This document shows, piece after piece, positions 1 through 12,519 of a stretch of 64,000 nucleotides of DNA. The position numbers were made by a program, and so were the translations under genes. Origin of the DNA: Coprinus comatus (taxonomy: Eukaryota > Basidiomycota > Agaricomycetes > Agaricales > Agaricaceae); contig JAWPGT010000001.1 of NCBI GenBank assembly GCA_034638255.1, positions 2,418,001 to 2,482,000 on the forward strand, written 5' to 3'. Position 1 is the first letter of the stretch. The number at the start of each line of letters is the position of its first letter. The notes under the pieces are model-generated. The model ran no database searches. It saw only the letters and a program-made list of their open reading frames with translations, and had not been told where the DNA came from.

Positions 1-1488
1 AAAGTGTCGGCCACCCCATACATGACTCAAATCACTTCTGTTGGAGCGGGCATGTTTGAGAATGTTTCAGAGTCGAACAGCAAGAATGGAAGTGTAAGGT
101 TTTCATAACATGAAGTATCAGAATATTTCGACTTCGGGCCGATATATGGAAAATTAATTGTGTCACCCAACTTCCAAAAGATTTCAATGCTCATGCGCAT
201 GCATATTATGCCAATCCTCTAAACAGCTCCCATTTATATTGGCATTAATTAGTTGGAGAGAAAATAAAGTAAAATTTCTAAGTACTACTTGGCACTACAC
301 CCACTACCCATGATTCACGCGTGTACACTGGCCCACACTGTACAACGACTTCCCCCAAACTGATGATGAAATGATGTATGTATTGTATTCTATATGGATA
401 TACCGGACAAACGATACCCCAAAAACCAAGGTCCTAAATAAACTGATCTCCCTTTGACCAGCGATGGTCTCCAAGAATAAAACCAATCTGTTATACAACA
501 ACTCTTGACACTGATCGGCGTCGTTCTTCACCGAGCCTTATTAGGTCCTCTCTTCTGTCAGACTCTCATGCTCAATGTCGATTGCCATTAAGAGGGTCTG
601 TATATGGCAAAGATAAGGAGGTTAGTAATAGCTTTCCAACAGTGGTAGCAACGTATAACAACATAGATCGGGTATAGTATCACTACCAGTGTCAACAGAC
701 ATCTCAATTTCCAGGAGCATGAGAAGAAAGTAATTTATAAATACATTGGTATAAGCCCCGTATATAATAGTACAACTTTGAATTTATCTTTATTTCATGA
801 TTGATTGTAGGACTGAATTCTTTTTATTTTTATTTTAAGCAAAATCATGGTGCCAATGATGTGATTCCAGTTTTACATACATCTAGTTTATTCTTAGAAT
901 TTAGTAAGATGGCTGGATGATAGTAAGGGGTAACTAACCACTGCATAACCAACATGTGGGGCTGGGCGCTCTTGAGAATGGAGCACTCAGATGTGATAAA
1001 GTGACTCATTACAGTCGCCAACAAGTCGGTGATAATTTTCGTATACTTATTCCAGACTTATTCCGAATCATAGAAACCAGAGCATCTATAATTCAAGAGA
1101 CCCTTTGTTCCATAAATTATAAAGATAGATACAAGAGTTCAAATTCCAAGCGTTTATGACTGGCAGGGTAAGTACTACAAAACACAAATCAAGGTGCCGA
1201 TATTCATCATAAATACAAATGTGTGTGTCATCGCATTTGGCATCAAAAGGAGTATACTACTACAGTCTAAAACTCGTGGGGATTCGTGGAGAACAAAAAA
1301 GAAGATTGTACACTGCTGAGTGGTATATCCACAGACATAATCATGAAAGGAAACAAAAACGACGAACAAAGAACAAAACAGTAAAACGGGAGCGAAGCCG
1401 GGAACAAATAAATAATAAGCAGAACTACTGGTACACGAATGCAATCTCAAAGCAAGCTCCAGGGGTTTGAGTCTTGGTATCGGAAGGT
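1..1488. other. Intergenic, no supported gene
   Basis: Short open frames on both strands show no family motif, no plausible splice chain and no codon pattern that stands out. The stretch is A/T-rich. It lies downstream of the PH-CRIB gene, so part of it may be that gene's 3' untranslated region. No kinase motif was found here on the minus strand, although a PAK-type gene would need one. Confidence 0.5.
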
Positions 1489-3509
1489 TTAATAACGATA
1501 CTTCTCATGCTCGCCAATTAGGGTAATCCCAGAGTTCATTGAGAACGGACGGATTCTTTGTGAGTAATAACAACTCTCGGCCTTGGGTGATGGAGAAGTA
1601 GTAGAGGTATAAGTGGTGATGCTCCTGTCGAGCTTACTACAGGCGGTGCATTGGTGATTGTTATAACAGTACCGACAAGAAGGTCCGAAAGGTTTCATTG
1701 GACTCAGGACCTCTTGTTCTTCTGCTTCCAGAGATTCTGATCGAGTCACGGCAAAATGTGTGGTGAGAGATGTTTCAGGTTCCTTCTCCTCCTCCTCTTC
1801 TTGTTTCTCCTGATCAAAGGCTTCGAGTAAAGATTTCCATTGATCAGGAAGCCCCTGTAAAGTTGCATTTTTGTCTTAGAATGTGCTCCAAGAAAACAAA
1901 ATAATAGAACGTGGAGATTGGGTACTTACCGCAAATGTTTGTGATTTTGGATTCCAACTTACATGAACAGGGAATATAAAACCTTCTGGTTCGCCGATAC
2001 TAGTCCGCCTACAACGAGTAGCTATCCGTTGGTTCCAGTTTATGAGATCGCATGTATTTGGTAGAGAAATGCAATACGTTTGTTTTCGGTTACTCGAAGA
2101 TGCCGTTGCCAGACGAAGAACGAAAGGCTTTGATTTGAGATTGACTTTGGAAACATCAGTGATGTGTCGTAAGCAGATGGCATATTCCGGTATTGATGCC
2201 TTGTGTTACGGATGGCATCATGAGAATTATGTCCAAGAGACATCGATGGGTAGCACGAAACACCAAGTGACGAAAGAGGAGATAAAGAAACAGCGAAGGG
2301 CGAAAGAGAGCAGTATAGTTAGTAAGAGCCACACGAGGTACTTGATGGATTCTCATACCTGGGTTTTGCGAATTTCTAGAGTGCGTGATGTGAGTACTAC
2401 ATAGCGCTCCCGCCAAAAAGAAAATAGCGGGAATTTTCCCGTCCGTTTGACCTGATAAAGACCTTCGAGGTGGATTATTGGAGGCGTAGTCGAGAGGCTC
2501 CCGGTCGGATGTATCGAAGGATCGGAAGTGTAATGACAAGTTGAGCCAGTGGAAGCGGAGTTACTCCGCTTGTGAGAATTGGATTTGATCGAGTCGGTCT
2601 GTGACTTCATACAGGGTAGGAAAGAAGCGTGTTTCGGAGAGAGGGGTTGGTGGTAAGTTGGTGTGTGACTAATCTCGGAACTCGCTCTGTGGGGTGACCT
2701 TGTTGCACTAATGGAAGATTTACGTTTTCGATAGTTGGAGGATTGCATTTGAAGGTAGTCGTCACTTGTGAGATGGACTTCGTGGGCGAAGTTGAAAGGA
2801 TTGCTAAAGTTGCCTAGACGAGAACGGGGGTAAATATCGTCTTGCCAGTCATAAAGTACTGCATCATTTGCAAACGATAGGTAGTAGCGCCGTCCGCATG
2901 ACGTTTCCAGCAAAAGGCATGCCGGTGCGAGATTGACTCTCTCGATTTTGGTGATTGATTGCAATGGTATGTGTTTCAATAGGCGTTGGGACGATGCATG
3001 TTGCTGAGACTGAAGTGTCGCTGAGACTCAAGCAAGCAAAAGGTTAGGTGTGGAGAGGACTTACGTGTTGGATTAAGAGTGCGTTGTCCACCAACGTCAC
3101 CTGTCGTCTCTTCCACAACCTGGAAGACAGCGTTCCTAGCCCGCGTATTCGAATGACACCACTTTGCAGGACTACAGAGCCCTTGGATAAATCAATGAGG
3201 TCCTTTCCGATGTTCATGGTGGGTGCATTATTGAAGCAAGGCATGGTCTGCATCCGCAGGTTGGGGGATGTACTCCACGAGGATTGATGGGAGGGTGCTA
3301 ATATATTCGATGAAGCACGCCGGTTGTTGACCTAAAGTAGTTTCTATGCCCCCCTGTATCTTGTTAATGTCGTGCCGATCAGATCGTTGAGAGAAATAGG
3401 TTTTCAAGAGATGGGTATTAATGACAGATTGCAAGGAAGGCTCTCAGCGTAGAGAAGAATGTTAAGGCTGTGACACCTTGTGAAAGCCCTTCTGTTTCGG
3501 TGCAGACAT
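1489..3509 (-). CDS. Tandem PH-CRIB protein, Cla4/PAK-like, no kinase domain
   Basis: Five exons fit the minus strand: 3509-3477, 3331-3065, 3003-2359, 2199-1930 and 1854-1489. Every exon length is a multiple of three, giving about 526 residues. A first PH domain (about 66-160) runs into the Cla4-type boundary DDIYPRSRLG and a CRIB-like SNPFNFAHEVH (about 166-177, fitting S-x-P-x-x-F-x-H-x-x-H). After a Ser-rich linker a second PH domain starts near 280 with EGLYQVKRTGKF. It is followed by a second CRIB-like GEPEGFIFPVHV (about 384-395, one consensus His replaced by Phe) and the PAK-typical GLPDQW. PAK/Cla4 kinases use PH for phosphoinositides and CRIB for Cdc42/Rac. Here the frame stops 121 residues after the last intron with no kinase. 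A role as a GTPase/lipid-binding adaptor or decoy is inference. The 33-base first exon has a weak donor (GTGTCA), so the start is the least certain part. Confidence 0.8.
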
Positions 3510-4237
3510 CAATGGGACCCAGTTTGGCCGTAGTTCTCTGATTCGGGTCTGAGAATAACTATGGGGCCACTGACATGTTTGAGGTATTGGTCCGAGAACC
3601 TACATGAAACCATCAGTGTCCGGAGCAAACACCCACCTTTTCGGTTGCAGACCCCCATTGTTATTATTACCATCCGACTGGCCCGAGCAATTACCGGTTT
3701 ACATACCAATTAACAATAGGGCGAGTTTAACACATAACGGCCCATTAATTTACCCTCGTTATAGGCATGTTTCTGGTGCACGTCAGAGATACAGCAACTG
3801 ATGTTGAGAAATCAGATTAATGGTTGCTCTCCAACATTGATCAATACTAACTATGTAGTCCAAACTAGCGATGGATCGATGAAATATCTTGGAAATATCA
3901 ACGACTATATGTTTTCCCACGGTAGGAAAGTTAATTTTGCCGTATTCGGGACATGGCTTCCGATGTTCTACATTACAAGTGTGTACATTACAGCTCTAGC
4001 GAACTAATGTATCATTGTATGCACCCAGGCATTCCGTACCCGTGGTTGAACTTGCATCATCAGGCTATTTCTATAGGTCTGACCATCGTGACTTCACTCT
4101 GGCGGTGCTTAGCAAATGCTTAGCGAACAAATGGACCATCGATAGTGTGATATATCCGCGGTATCTTGCGTCATACTCATACATAAACACTGCACCTCGT
4201 GCAAATGTGTTACTAAACCATAACCATCCTCAGTAAC
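3510..4237. other. Intergenic between divergent genes
   Basis: Upstream DNA shared by the PH-CRIB gene (-) and the flavoprotein gene (+). Small open frames lack motifs. No defined regulatory site was recognised. Confidence 0.5.
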
Positions 4238-6319
4238 ATGACTACAGCAACGTCGGCTCGTGCTCTCAACGGCTGGCATCCTGGCGAATCCGAAGTACAA
4301 AAAATCATAAATCTACCGTCGAGAGTCGATATCACCGCAGTTGTGAACCATCTTCCAGACCAACATCGATTGTTTCATACCACACGACTCCATTTTCTTC
4401 CGGTAACAACGCTTGATGAGCATGGCCGTCCTTGGGTCTCCATGCTCACTAGCAAGGACGGAAATCCTGACTTTATTACCTCTCCTTCACCCACCATGCT
4501 GGCTGTCACTGCTCGTGTTTGGAAGGATGATCCAATCTCGCACAACTTGATCGACATACCGAAGAAGGATAATATTCTCGTATCTGCCATTGGGCTAGAA
4601 GTGTCTACTCGAAGAAGAAATAAGTTCGCCGGTCACGTATCCGATGTACTATTGAAGGATGGAGATATGACGCTCAATTTGAACGTCAATCAAGCTCTTG
4701 GGTATTCACACCATTACATTCTTGTTGTTCAGCTGATTGATCATCCTCATCATAGCTTATGCCCTAAGTACATCAACTTACGAAAAATAGAACCATATAC
4801 TGCTGGAAAAGATGGTTCTCGGACAATCTGTGAACAATGGAGCCTGGAGTCCGAACAGCGGTTGCCCGACAACGTGATTGATTTCATCCAAAATGCTGAT
4901 ACCGCATATCTTGGAACATCTTATGTGGCCAGACCAGAAGACGCGGCTACGTATCCTTCGCATGTTTCCACGAACCATAGAGGCGGTAGGCCAGGTTTTG
5001 TACGAGTAGTGCCTTCCGATGGTCGAACCCTCGTCATTCCCAACTATGCTGGTGCGCCCGAATATTAGATACTCACCACTCCTGGCATGATGGCTCAAAA
5101 TATCTTCTGATTCTAAGGTAATCGCTTGATGAATTCCTTGGGTAATATTCAAGTTACGCCGCTTGCTGGAATTGTTTTTCCTAGCTTCAAAACTGGTGCA
5201 ATTCTCTACATCACCGGGAAAGCACAGAATCATTTTGGGCCTCCAGCTCGCCAAATCATGCCAGAATCAAATGTTATAACCACCATCACAGCAACTGGTT
5301 ACATCTTCATTGCTGATGCTCTACCATTACGAGAATCTCCAGATTTCTCCATATCTCGAAGCCCTTATACTCCCCCTGTTCGCTACCTAGCCGAAGAAAC
5401 TCCCCCAGAAAATAGATTCGACGATATCACACTTTCTTTGCAAAGTGCCACAATTCATAATGACACTCTCGCCACATTTACCTTACGTTCGTCACGAATA
5501 CTTGATATTGCTCCAAGTCGAAATGTCGTTCTTGATCTCTCCCACTTTCTTCGCAAAAAATCACACGAGCTCATCAATTGGACCGAAGGCAAAAGGACAG
5601 AGAACGATGACTGCGTACGAACCTGGACGGTTTCTGTCCCACCTACCAAATCTAATCCTCACACATTCAAGATCACCGTTCGTCAAATCAAGGGTGGTTT
5701 AATTACGCCACTCATGTATCAAGTCATTCACAATGTCGCCTCTTCAAATGGTCAAAACACTTTAAATCAAGACATCACTGTATCTCACCTCAACATCACC
5801 GCTGGTCTTCGGGGAATCGGGGGAGATCTACCAATACCCGAACCTATTGCAAATTGCGATGGTGGTAGACATTTACTTTGGATTGCAGGTGGTATAGGAG
5901 TAACTCCTTTCTTGGGTTTAGCTCGATACATATCCGAGTGGGTATCTCAAGGGGCCGGTTTATGGGATATTGTTCTGGTTATATCAACCAGAGAACCTGA
6001 TGTTATATTGTCACTTGTTTCTGACTCCATGGAATTGTTACGGACTTTACCATCACCCATAGACTTCAGGATGCACGTCCATCTATTCACGCCACCCACT
6101 AACGTGGTGTTGATACCTAAATTTTGGCCTCAATGTGTTGGTTTTGATTTCCATACGGGTAGAATTCCTTCTAGTGGAGAATTCTTCTCTTCGGTTGATG
6201 CTAAAGATCGGGAGGTTCATATCTGTGGGCCACTTCCATTTGTTCTTAATTCGATGGAAGGAATGAAGAATGCTGGGGTGGATCTGGAGACTGTGAAAAG
6301 AGAACGTTTCACATATTGA
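4238..6319 (+). CDS. PNPOx-like / FAD-NAD(P) oxidoreductase fusion
   Basis: Two exons, 4238-5051 and 5118-6319, join through a 66-base intron and give about 671 residues. The junction restores PNYAGNRLMNSLGN, the pattern expected across a PNPOx-type split barrel (pyridoxamine phosphate oxidase-like, FMN-binding fold). The C-terminal half looks like a ferredoxin reductase-type module: a nucleotide-binding GGIGVTPFLGLARY near residue 528 and a terminal HICGPLPFV near 640. Fungal proteins of this layout are usually annotated as FAD-binding oxidoreductases. The substrate is unknown, and electron transfer from NAD(P)H through flavin is inferred from the fold. No signal peptide or membrane segment is evident. 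It is not a flavohaemoglobin, since no globin domain precedes the reductase. The next gene, a catalase, faces it, which fits but does not prove a shared role in redox stress. Confidence 0.8.
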
Positions 6320-6906
6320 TATAGAAGAAGGTTAGGAGTAAAGTTACAGTGGAGACGTTTTGATACCCAGTTAAAGTCATTGTATTACTATATTTAAACA
6401 AGGAAAAGCATGTCTCTACGAGTAGTAACCATTACGCTTATGTAGTAAGTCTAGAAGAACTAGATATTGAAGTTAGGGTAGGCTTAAAAAGACTGGTTAT
6501 TGCGATCAACAATCTCCTTTCCATTTCCCTTTCCTTAAATCAACTGACGAAGTACATGTGGAGCATCTGATCAAGTATTTGGCCCCGCATGGCCCCAGAA
6601 GGAAGGTGGAGTAAATACTACGCGAGATACAGAGGGAAATTGTTAAGTGGTACATATAGAGACATGGGACGTGGAGGGAATGTTTCAGGTGAAATGATGT
6701 TAGGGCTACATTAAATTATTTTCCTTTCTTTGTTGTCTTTTTTTAAAGAAATGTAAGAGGTTCGTTTGTATTTACTATGTTAACCACATTATGTACAAGA
6801 AGATATTTTATGAGCTAAACACCCAATTATTTAAGTTTGCTGAGGTATATCATTCAAAAAAACTTGGAATGGCAGAAACCAACAAAACACCCTTCTCTTT
6901 TTTTTT
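6320..6906. other. Convergent intergenic region
   Basis: Shared 3' flank of the flavoprotein gene (+) and catalase A (-). A/T-rich with T-runs just after the catalase stop. No further gene seen. Confidence 0.5.
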
Positions 6907-9382
6907 TACAAGGTGACATTAACACCTTCCGCGATCCTCTCTCCAAGGGTAGAGTTGACATGAGCAAAGATCCTAGTTTGCCTCAAGCGAATATCGGCGT
7001 TAGTGGCAAGTCCAAGGTGACCAATAACGTTAGAAATGAGATTTTCTTGGTCGCGTTCAGAAAGGCGGTTCCACTGGAAAAGAACGAGGAAATCGTAGAT
7101 TAGCCATGCATGAATGATCAGAATTCATGAGATACTTACGAGTCCTCGTGCTTGTTCGAAGTCGATTTCAGATGGGGTGCTGAGGAATTTAACAGCTCCT
7201 CCAGTCCAGACGGTATGGTTATCATCATTGTAAGGTCTTTCAACCAATTTCATAGCATCTTGAGTAGAAGCGTAGAAAGGTCTGCTGCCTGAGTTGTAGA
7301 AGGACATAGCACCATCACGAGTGAATGTTCCTATAGAAGAATATCATCAGTTCTATAAATTCAGGTGCAATCTTATTCCTGTTTTTGAACTTACCAACAG
7401 GGTTAAGAGGGCAATTGACTGGGAGTTGCTTGTAGTTGACACCAATACGGGAACGGGCAGCATCTGATGTTTGGTCAAATTGGTTAAGTAAGGAGCTACT
7501 TCATATGATGAGGAAAATGACGTACCAGCATAAGCGAAGAGACGGGCCTGGAGTGTAGGATCGGCAGAAGCTTCAAGACCAGGGGGCTGGTTGGACGGAT
7601 CAATGAGCTTAGAAGAATCACAAAGCAAGGAGTGGATTCTACTCACCATCTGTCCAGGGTCGTAGCTGACTTGTTCAACTTCTTGATGGTAGTTACGCAC
7701 ATTCTGGTTCATTGTGATACGTCCAATCTCAATGAGCGGGACATCCTCAGGAAGCCATTCCTTAGTCAAATCGAAGATATTATCTAAATATATTGTCAGT
7801 TAATACTATAACGAGAGTCTCAAAGTTTGACTTACATTTGAAGCTCTCTGCTTGTGTCGCATTCATAGCCTGGAAGTAGACAGTCCAGCTTGGGAAGTTT
7901 CCTGCTTCAATTGCACCCCAGAGATCCGTGATGCCAAAATCGGGATCGGTTCCACCTTGGGCGGTGGCCTCTGCTTGTGTATTGTTACGGATACCTTGAT
8001 CAGAGATGGCGGAGATCCTACCGAAAGTATTAGATACAGCTCATACGGCATCAGTTACACGCGTGACGTACTTGATATAATGCCAGGAGCCATCCGCGGC
8101 GATAGCTTTGAAAGTGTTACCAGAGTGACCATTCATATGCCTGGAGGAGTTGAGTAAGTTGGTATAAGACTATTAAGTCGTGAGCCACGGCACATACCTG
8201 AAGCCATAAGGTGTACCTATAAATCAAGGGTTTTGTCAGATAAGTACAGAAAAGAAAAGGATTGGGGGACATACCAAGATCGGTGAAGGTCCTCATCACC
8301 TGGTGAATAGACTCGTTGTTGGCGGAAAGATAGTCTAACATAAGAGTAAATGAGAATAGAGTCCATAGAAAAACCAGTGGACATCATACCCCAGAAATCC
8401 TATTGAATAATGGCAGTGTTAAGAATATTTACTTTCACGATTTGACATTATAAGACCCTTACGTTATGATTCGTAACATGTTTCTAAGGATAACAATCAC
8501 CGATATTAAGAAGCAAGAATATGATAGAAGACTTCAAAAACTTACCGCAGGGTGCCTCTTCTGAGAATGAATAAAGTGAGGGAACTTTGCAGGGTCGCGA
8601 AGCCAGAAGACCGGGTGGTTCAAGAACACCTGTGGGAGATAGAGAGATTAAAACCCTTATCTACGTCAAAAAAGTATGCATACCCAGTCCAAGATACCTT
8701 GCTGAGTCCTAAGCCTGCGGAAAAGATCAGCCTAGGCTCGAATGATACTAGGAGAAGACGATAATTACTTGAATGCGAGACCACGTAAATCTCTGACGGT
8801 ATCGGCGTTTCCGAGATTACCTGCGATGGTAGAGAAACGAGCAGTCACGGGGGTACGTTTTCCAACTTCCGAGAATAAATCTGCCATGCTAAGTCTGGCA
8901 CCATGCTCTGTAGTTACTTCGAAGTAACCATGAGCACCAGCACCCTTGGCGTGAACTTGACGTTCGGGCTAGGAGCATGATCAAAATCATGATACGTTCG
9001 AAGATCAAGTACAAAGCACATACCACACGCTCACGCACGAAATGCGCAAGTTGTTCGATCTATTTACGATTGAGTAAAGCTCCGAGATAAGAACGGCCTA
9101 GGGGAGCACTGCCTACCAAGTTGGTGCTCGAAATGAGAATAGGTCCGGTTTCACCCAAGCGATCTGAAATATATGGGTTGAAGAACCTGACATCCGTGAG
9201 TGAGTAACAATGACCAACACTTCCGCAGCTGATACTTACGGCTGGCCACCGGTCAAGGTGTACTCAAGCTCGCTAGCTGGTGAATCGACGTGTTGAGCCT
9301 GGTTCACTACACCTTCATAAATATTCACTTGCGCCAGAACCACCTGGGCAAGAATGAGCGAGAAAGTAGGAGCAAGGAACAT
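6907..9382 (-). CDS. Secreted haem catalase (copy A)
   Basis: Seventeen exons can be traced from ATG 9382 to TAA 6907, giving about 515 residues with the frame kept throughout. A hydrophobic signal peptide (about 1-17, ending VVLAQ) implies secretion. Catalase hallmarks are present: the distal His in [10 protein letters not shown] (about 88), the distal Asn in FLNHPVF, and the proximal haem Tyr in RLFAYAD (about 372), followed by [13 protein letters not shown]. It should dismutate hydrogen peroxide outside the cell or in the wall. One internal exon is only 10 bases (8399-8390), between introns on both sides. Its closest relative in the window is catalase B at 24.4 kb, in opposite orientation. 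Copy A lacks one intron that copy B has, between QNV and RN. Upstream of the ATG is a pyrimidine-rich stretch and a TATATTA-like motif. Confidence 0.92.
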
Positions 9383-10321
9383 TTCAGAGTGCTTCAACGA
9401 CTGTAAGGTAACTATAGTTGAAGAGAGGGGAGTGAAGAACTAAGTCAGTGCTATAGCTGACCATAATATAGCTTTTCAAAATTTCCTATCTGGTGTAATA
9501 TATTGCTTGGGGTCCGGGTTCGCCTGTCTCCGTTTGCTAATCCATTGTTGACCCTGGATAATTTTGTAAGAGCCCACCCATGAATTGCTGCCAGAGAGCA
9601 AAAGTTACATCAGCTGGCTGCTGAATGGGAAAATATTATCATTTTTCAAATTTGTGGGTAATTGGCAGTTTTGGAACATCTTGATCGGATCGCAAATCTC
9701 TGCAAGGTGCATCAAACACCGTGGTACCTGTCTGTCAGTGGTGCATGAGTCTGATGTCGGAGCATGTATTTGCACTAGAATCCATATTGAAACTGATCAG
9801 CACTATACGCCCGACACAAATAACAGTTCTTAACAATATTCGCTGCGATGCTAAGTTGTAGCTGCAAACGAACGCGTACTGGCGCTTAGCATAGGTTAGT
9901 TGGTGAGGATCATCGCCTTCTTTTACATCAAGCAGAGCAAGGAACAATTCACCATCAAAAATTGGGAACCGAAGTTCCCGCGGTATCTTGCGATGTCAAC
10001 TGATGTCAAGTGTTTGTGTCAAAGCCGAAAGCCCATTTAAACTTTCAAATTGGGGTAGCGTCAGGGACCCATGGTATTATGACCTATTATGACTGTAATT
10101 TGAGACAAAATCTGGACAAAGCACCCACGTGGCCACCCAACAATTGGTTTGTTTAGATGCTCATAAACACTTGCGATGTCACGGTGCTCAATACACTGGT
10201 TGTAGCCAAGATACTTCTTGAAATTTTTTTTAAGTAATTCGGAAGTATTCTCTTCGAAGTTTCAGGTTCATTCAATCATTTACATCTCAAACTATGTACG
10301 GAGTAATCTATTCTGACTAAC
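9383..10321. other. Intergenic, catalase A upstream and GST downstream flank
   Basis: Contains the likely promoter of catalase A, with a CT-rich patch just before its start. The remainder holds only short frames without recognisable motifs. Confidence 0.45.
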
Positions 10322-11063
10322 TCATGGTCGCGCTCCAACTTCGAGCGTTCCAGCTTTAGTTGCCTGGACAGCCGGAAGTTTATCCATCAATTCAATCCAG
10401 GCCCGGATCCTCGGTGTAGTGACCTCCTGCCATTCGGGATCCAAGGTTCTAAGATCTGCCAACAAGGGATAGAGGAAGAAATCTGCCCAGCTCGGATTGG
10501 AGCCAAATGCATAACCATCCGGTCCCATCAAGTCGGTGATCTTTGCAAGAAATTGAGACAGTTTCTCGGTCCCCTCCTTGATCTTTTCTCTGACTTCATT
10601 GACCGATGGTTTTCCGTCATCCAAAGCCTGTACTCGTGGTTTAACGACACCATATTCCACGGTAGGGAAACCTGCCGCGAGAATATTAAATACATGAAGG
10701 AGTACTGATGTACATGATCTTACCAAGGAATGCGATGAGGCTGGCTAATTCCCACATGCTCTCCTCAATAACAGCACCTCCATCTCCAGCTGATATGTAG
10801 AGACAGGGCTCAGGAGCAATGCGATCGATGAACTTCACAATAGCGTGGCTCTCGCGGAGAAGAATATCATCAACTTTCTTGCCATCGATCTCATGGATCA
10901 CCAACGTTGGCAAAAATCCGAACGGATGATATTGTTGGGCAACGGCTGAATGCGGGGTAGCTGAAACTAGGGTATATGGCAACCCCTTGAATTGCAGTCC
11001 TAGTCTGATAGTCCGTGTAAACGTAGAGAATGGAGTACCGATGAGAGTCAAAGGTGTGGACAT
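10322..11063 (-). CDS. Glutathione S-transferase
   Basis: Two exons (11063-10724 and 10671-10322) separated by a 52-base intron give 229 residues, the usual GST size. The N-terminal thioredoxin fold is recognisable from TLIGTPFSTFTRTIRL, the cis-proline segment FGFLPTLVI and the glutathione-binding Glu-Ser in LLRESHAIV. The C-terminal all-helical half contains the GSNPSWADFFLYPLLADL segment, matching the conserved helix-6 N-capping region of GSTs. It should conjugate glutathione to electrophiles in the cytosol. An in-frame upstream ATG at 11150 would add 29 residues. The inner start is preferred because MSTPLTLIG begins directly at the first beta strand. The subclass cannot be assigned by eye. 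Confidence 0.85.
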
Positions 11064-11358
11064 GTTCAGTGAGATGGCTTGTGCGGTGGAAGTCAATCGA
11101 TTAATCAAGAGCCTCGATTGTATGCACCTCTGGTCAGTTGATGTACCCACGGGAAATGCGAAAATAGGCCATATTTGTCACACCGTACAAAGCGGCTTTA
11201 AATAAAAATGGAGCTAGAACATGTGCTCACCTGAGTAACAAGAAGAACGGTTAAAAAAGAAAAAGCACCCAATTGTATGACCCCATGACGAAATGAGGAC
11301 ATACGCAACGCGAGACGTCGGTTGATCACACGTGAGACTCAGAGCTACGCAGTCCGGA

Positions 11359-12300
11359 CTAAGGTATGCATCCTAGCGATCGTGACTTTTCGTGACAAAT
11401 GCACCATTCTTGAAAGATCAAGGCTTCAGCAATAGGAATAAAAAATCTGTTCCAAACATGTTGTAGGCATACACGTTCCCGACATAATTTTTGGGCACAA
11501 ATTTTGAGTAAGGGGCTCAAAGATTTTATCATTGAATTTTTAATTTGAATATCAAAATCAAAATTAACACAAAGTCTCTGTAGCCAAGCCATCAAAAAGT
11601 TAACAAAAATAGATCCATGGATGAAAGTGGACTTGGCGCGCATTTTGACCGACGTCGACAATCAAATACCAAATGTAGGCTAATGTAAATCAAATACAGG
11701 TACGTACATCAAATATAAATCATTGCTCGTGACTTCGCATTGTCGGCTGATGTGATGCAATACCAGGGAACACCAACGCATTATGAGGTGGTCGATCTCA
11801 GATAAACCCACTGACTTCCTCGGATAATTATCCAATACATCCAGAAATACCCCGATCAATCTACAGTTTGATGTGTAAAGAGTGGGTCGGCTGCAACCAA
11901 GGTACTTACCACATATCCCAACGAACATCTGATAGTATTATATTGTTCCGGGTCTGCGGTAGGGAACCTGGCATTACTGACATGTCACAAATAGCTCCCC
12001 GGAGTGCCGTGGGTTACTTGGCTACAGGAACTGGACAGTTGGGCTGTCAAAATAAAAGTTTCACATTGTACTTCTGTGCTCCAAGGAGCGAGACGGACCG
12101 CAGCATATGGTCAATTTGTACACGCCTTATTTCTGTGTAAAACTCACAAACGGAGCATTGTTAAGCGACTCTGTTAGCCCAGTGTTGAAACCGGTTAGTC
12201 GGCGAGGATCTTGTGAGGATTCTCCGGCGAGAGAAGCATCCATCAGATTAATGAATTCACGCATACGTTCGCAGAGCAAATTGACATGAAAATCTTTGAA
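11359..12300 (-). other. Unassigned coding-like segments, possible decayed gene
   Basis: Three minus-strand stretches read like protein but do not connect. At 12300-12110 a frame starts after an acceptor-like CTAACAG and contains LLCERMREFINLMDASLAGE. It ends at GTGAGT and can be spliced to a short exon ending PVPVAK-stop. At 11928-11680 a second frame has GLSEIDHLIMRWCSLVL. At 11661-11359 a third has LKICAQKLCRERVCLQHVW. I do not recognise any family. They could be exons of one unknown gene, fragments of a dead gene or chance frames. Flanking bases 11064-11358 and 12301-12519 show nothing else. Confidence 0.25.
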
Positions 12301-12519
12301 TCTTTGCCTTTCTGTTAGTGCTATACATTTTGTACAGAGATTTGGACATTAAAGAAATGGAAAATACAATCGCGCATCATAAAATAAAGAAGTCTTCTTC
12401 TGTTCCTGTGACTCTGCCCTCTATGGTTTAATTCCGCCGACAACGCTAATGCTAAATGCCATCACCAACCATGAGTAAGACATCCGACAGGGGCATGAGA
12501 AAGAGGACTCACCGGTCAA

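Noticed and set aside
1175..1450. Possible missing kinase exon of the PH-CRIB gene
   Set aside because: Read in all minus-strand frames, no glycine loop, HRD or DFG motif was found, and the upstream exon ends in a stop.
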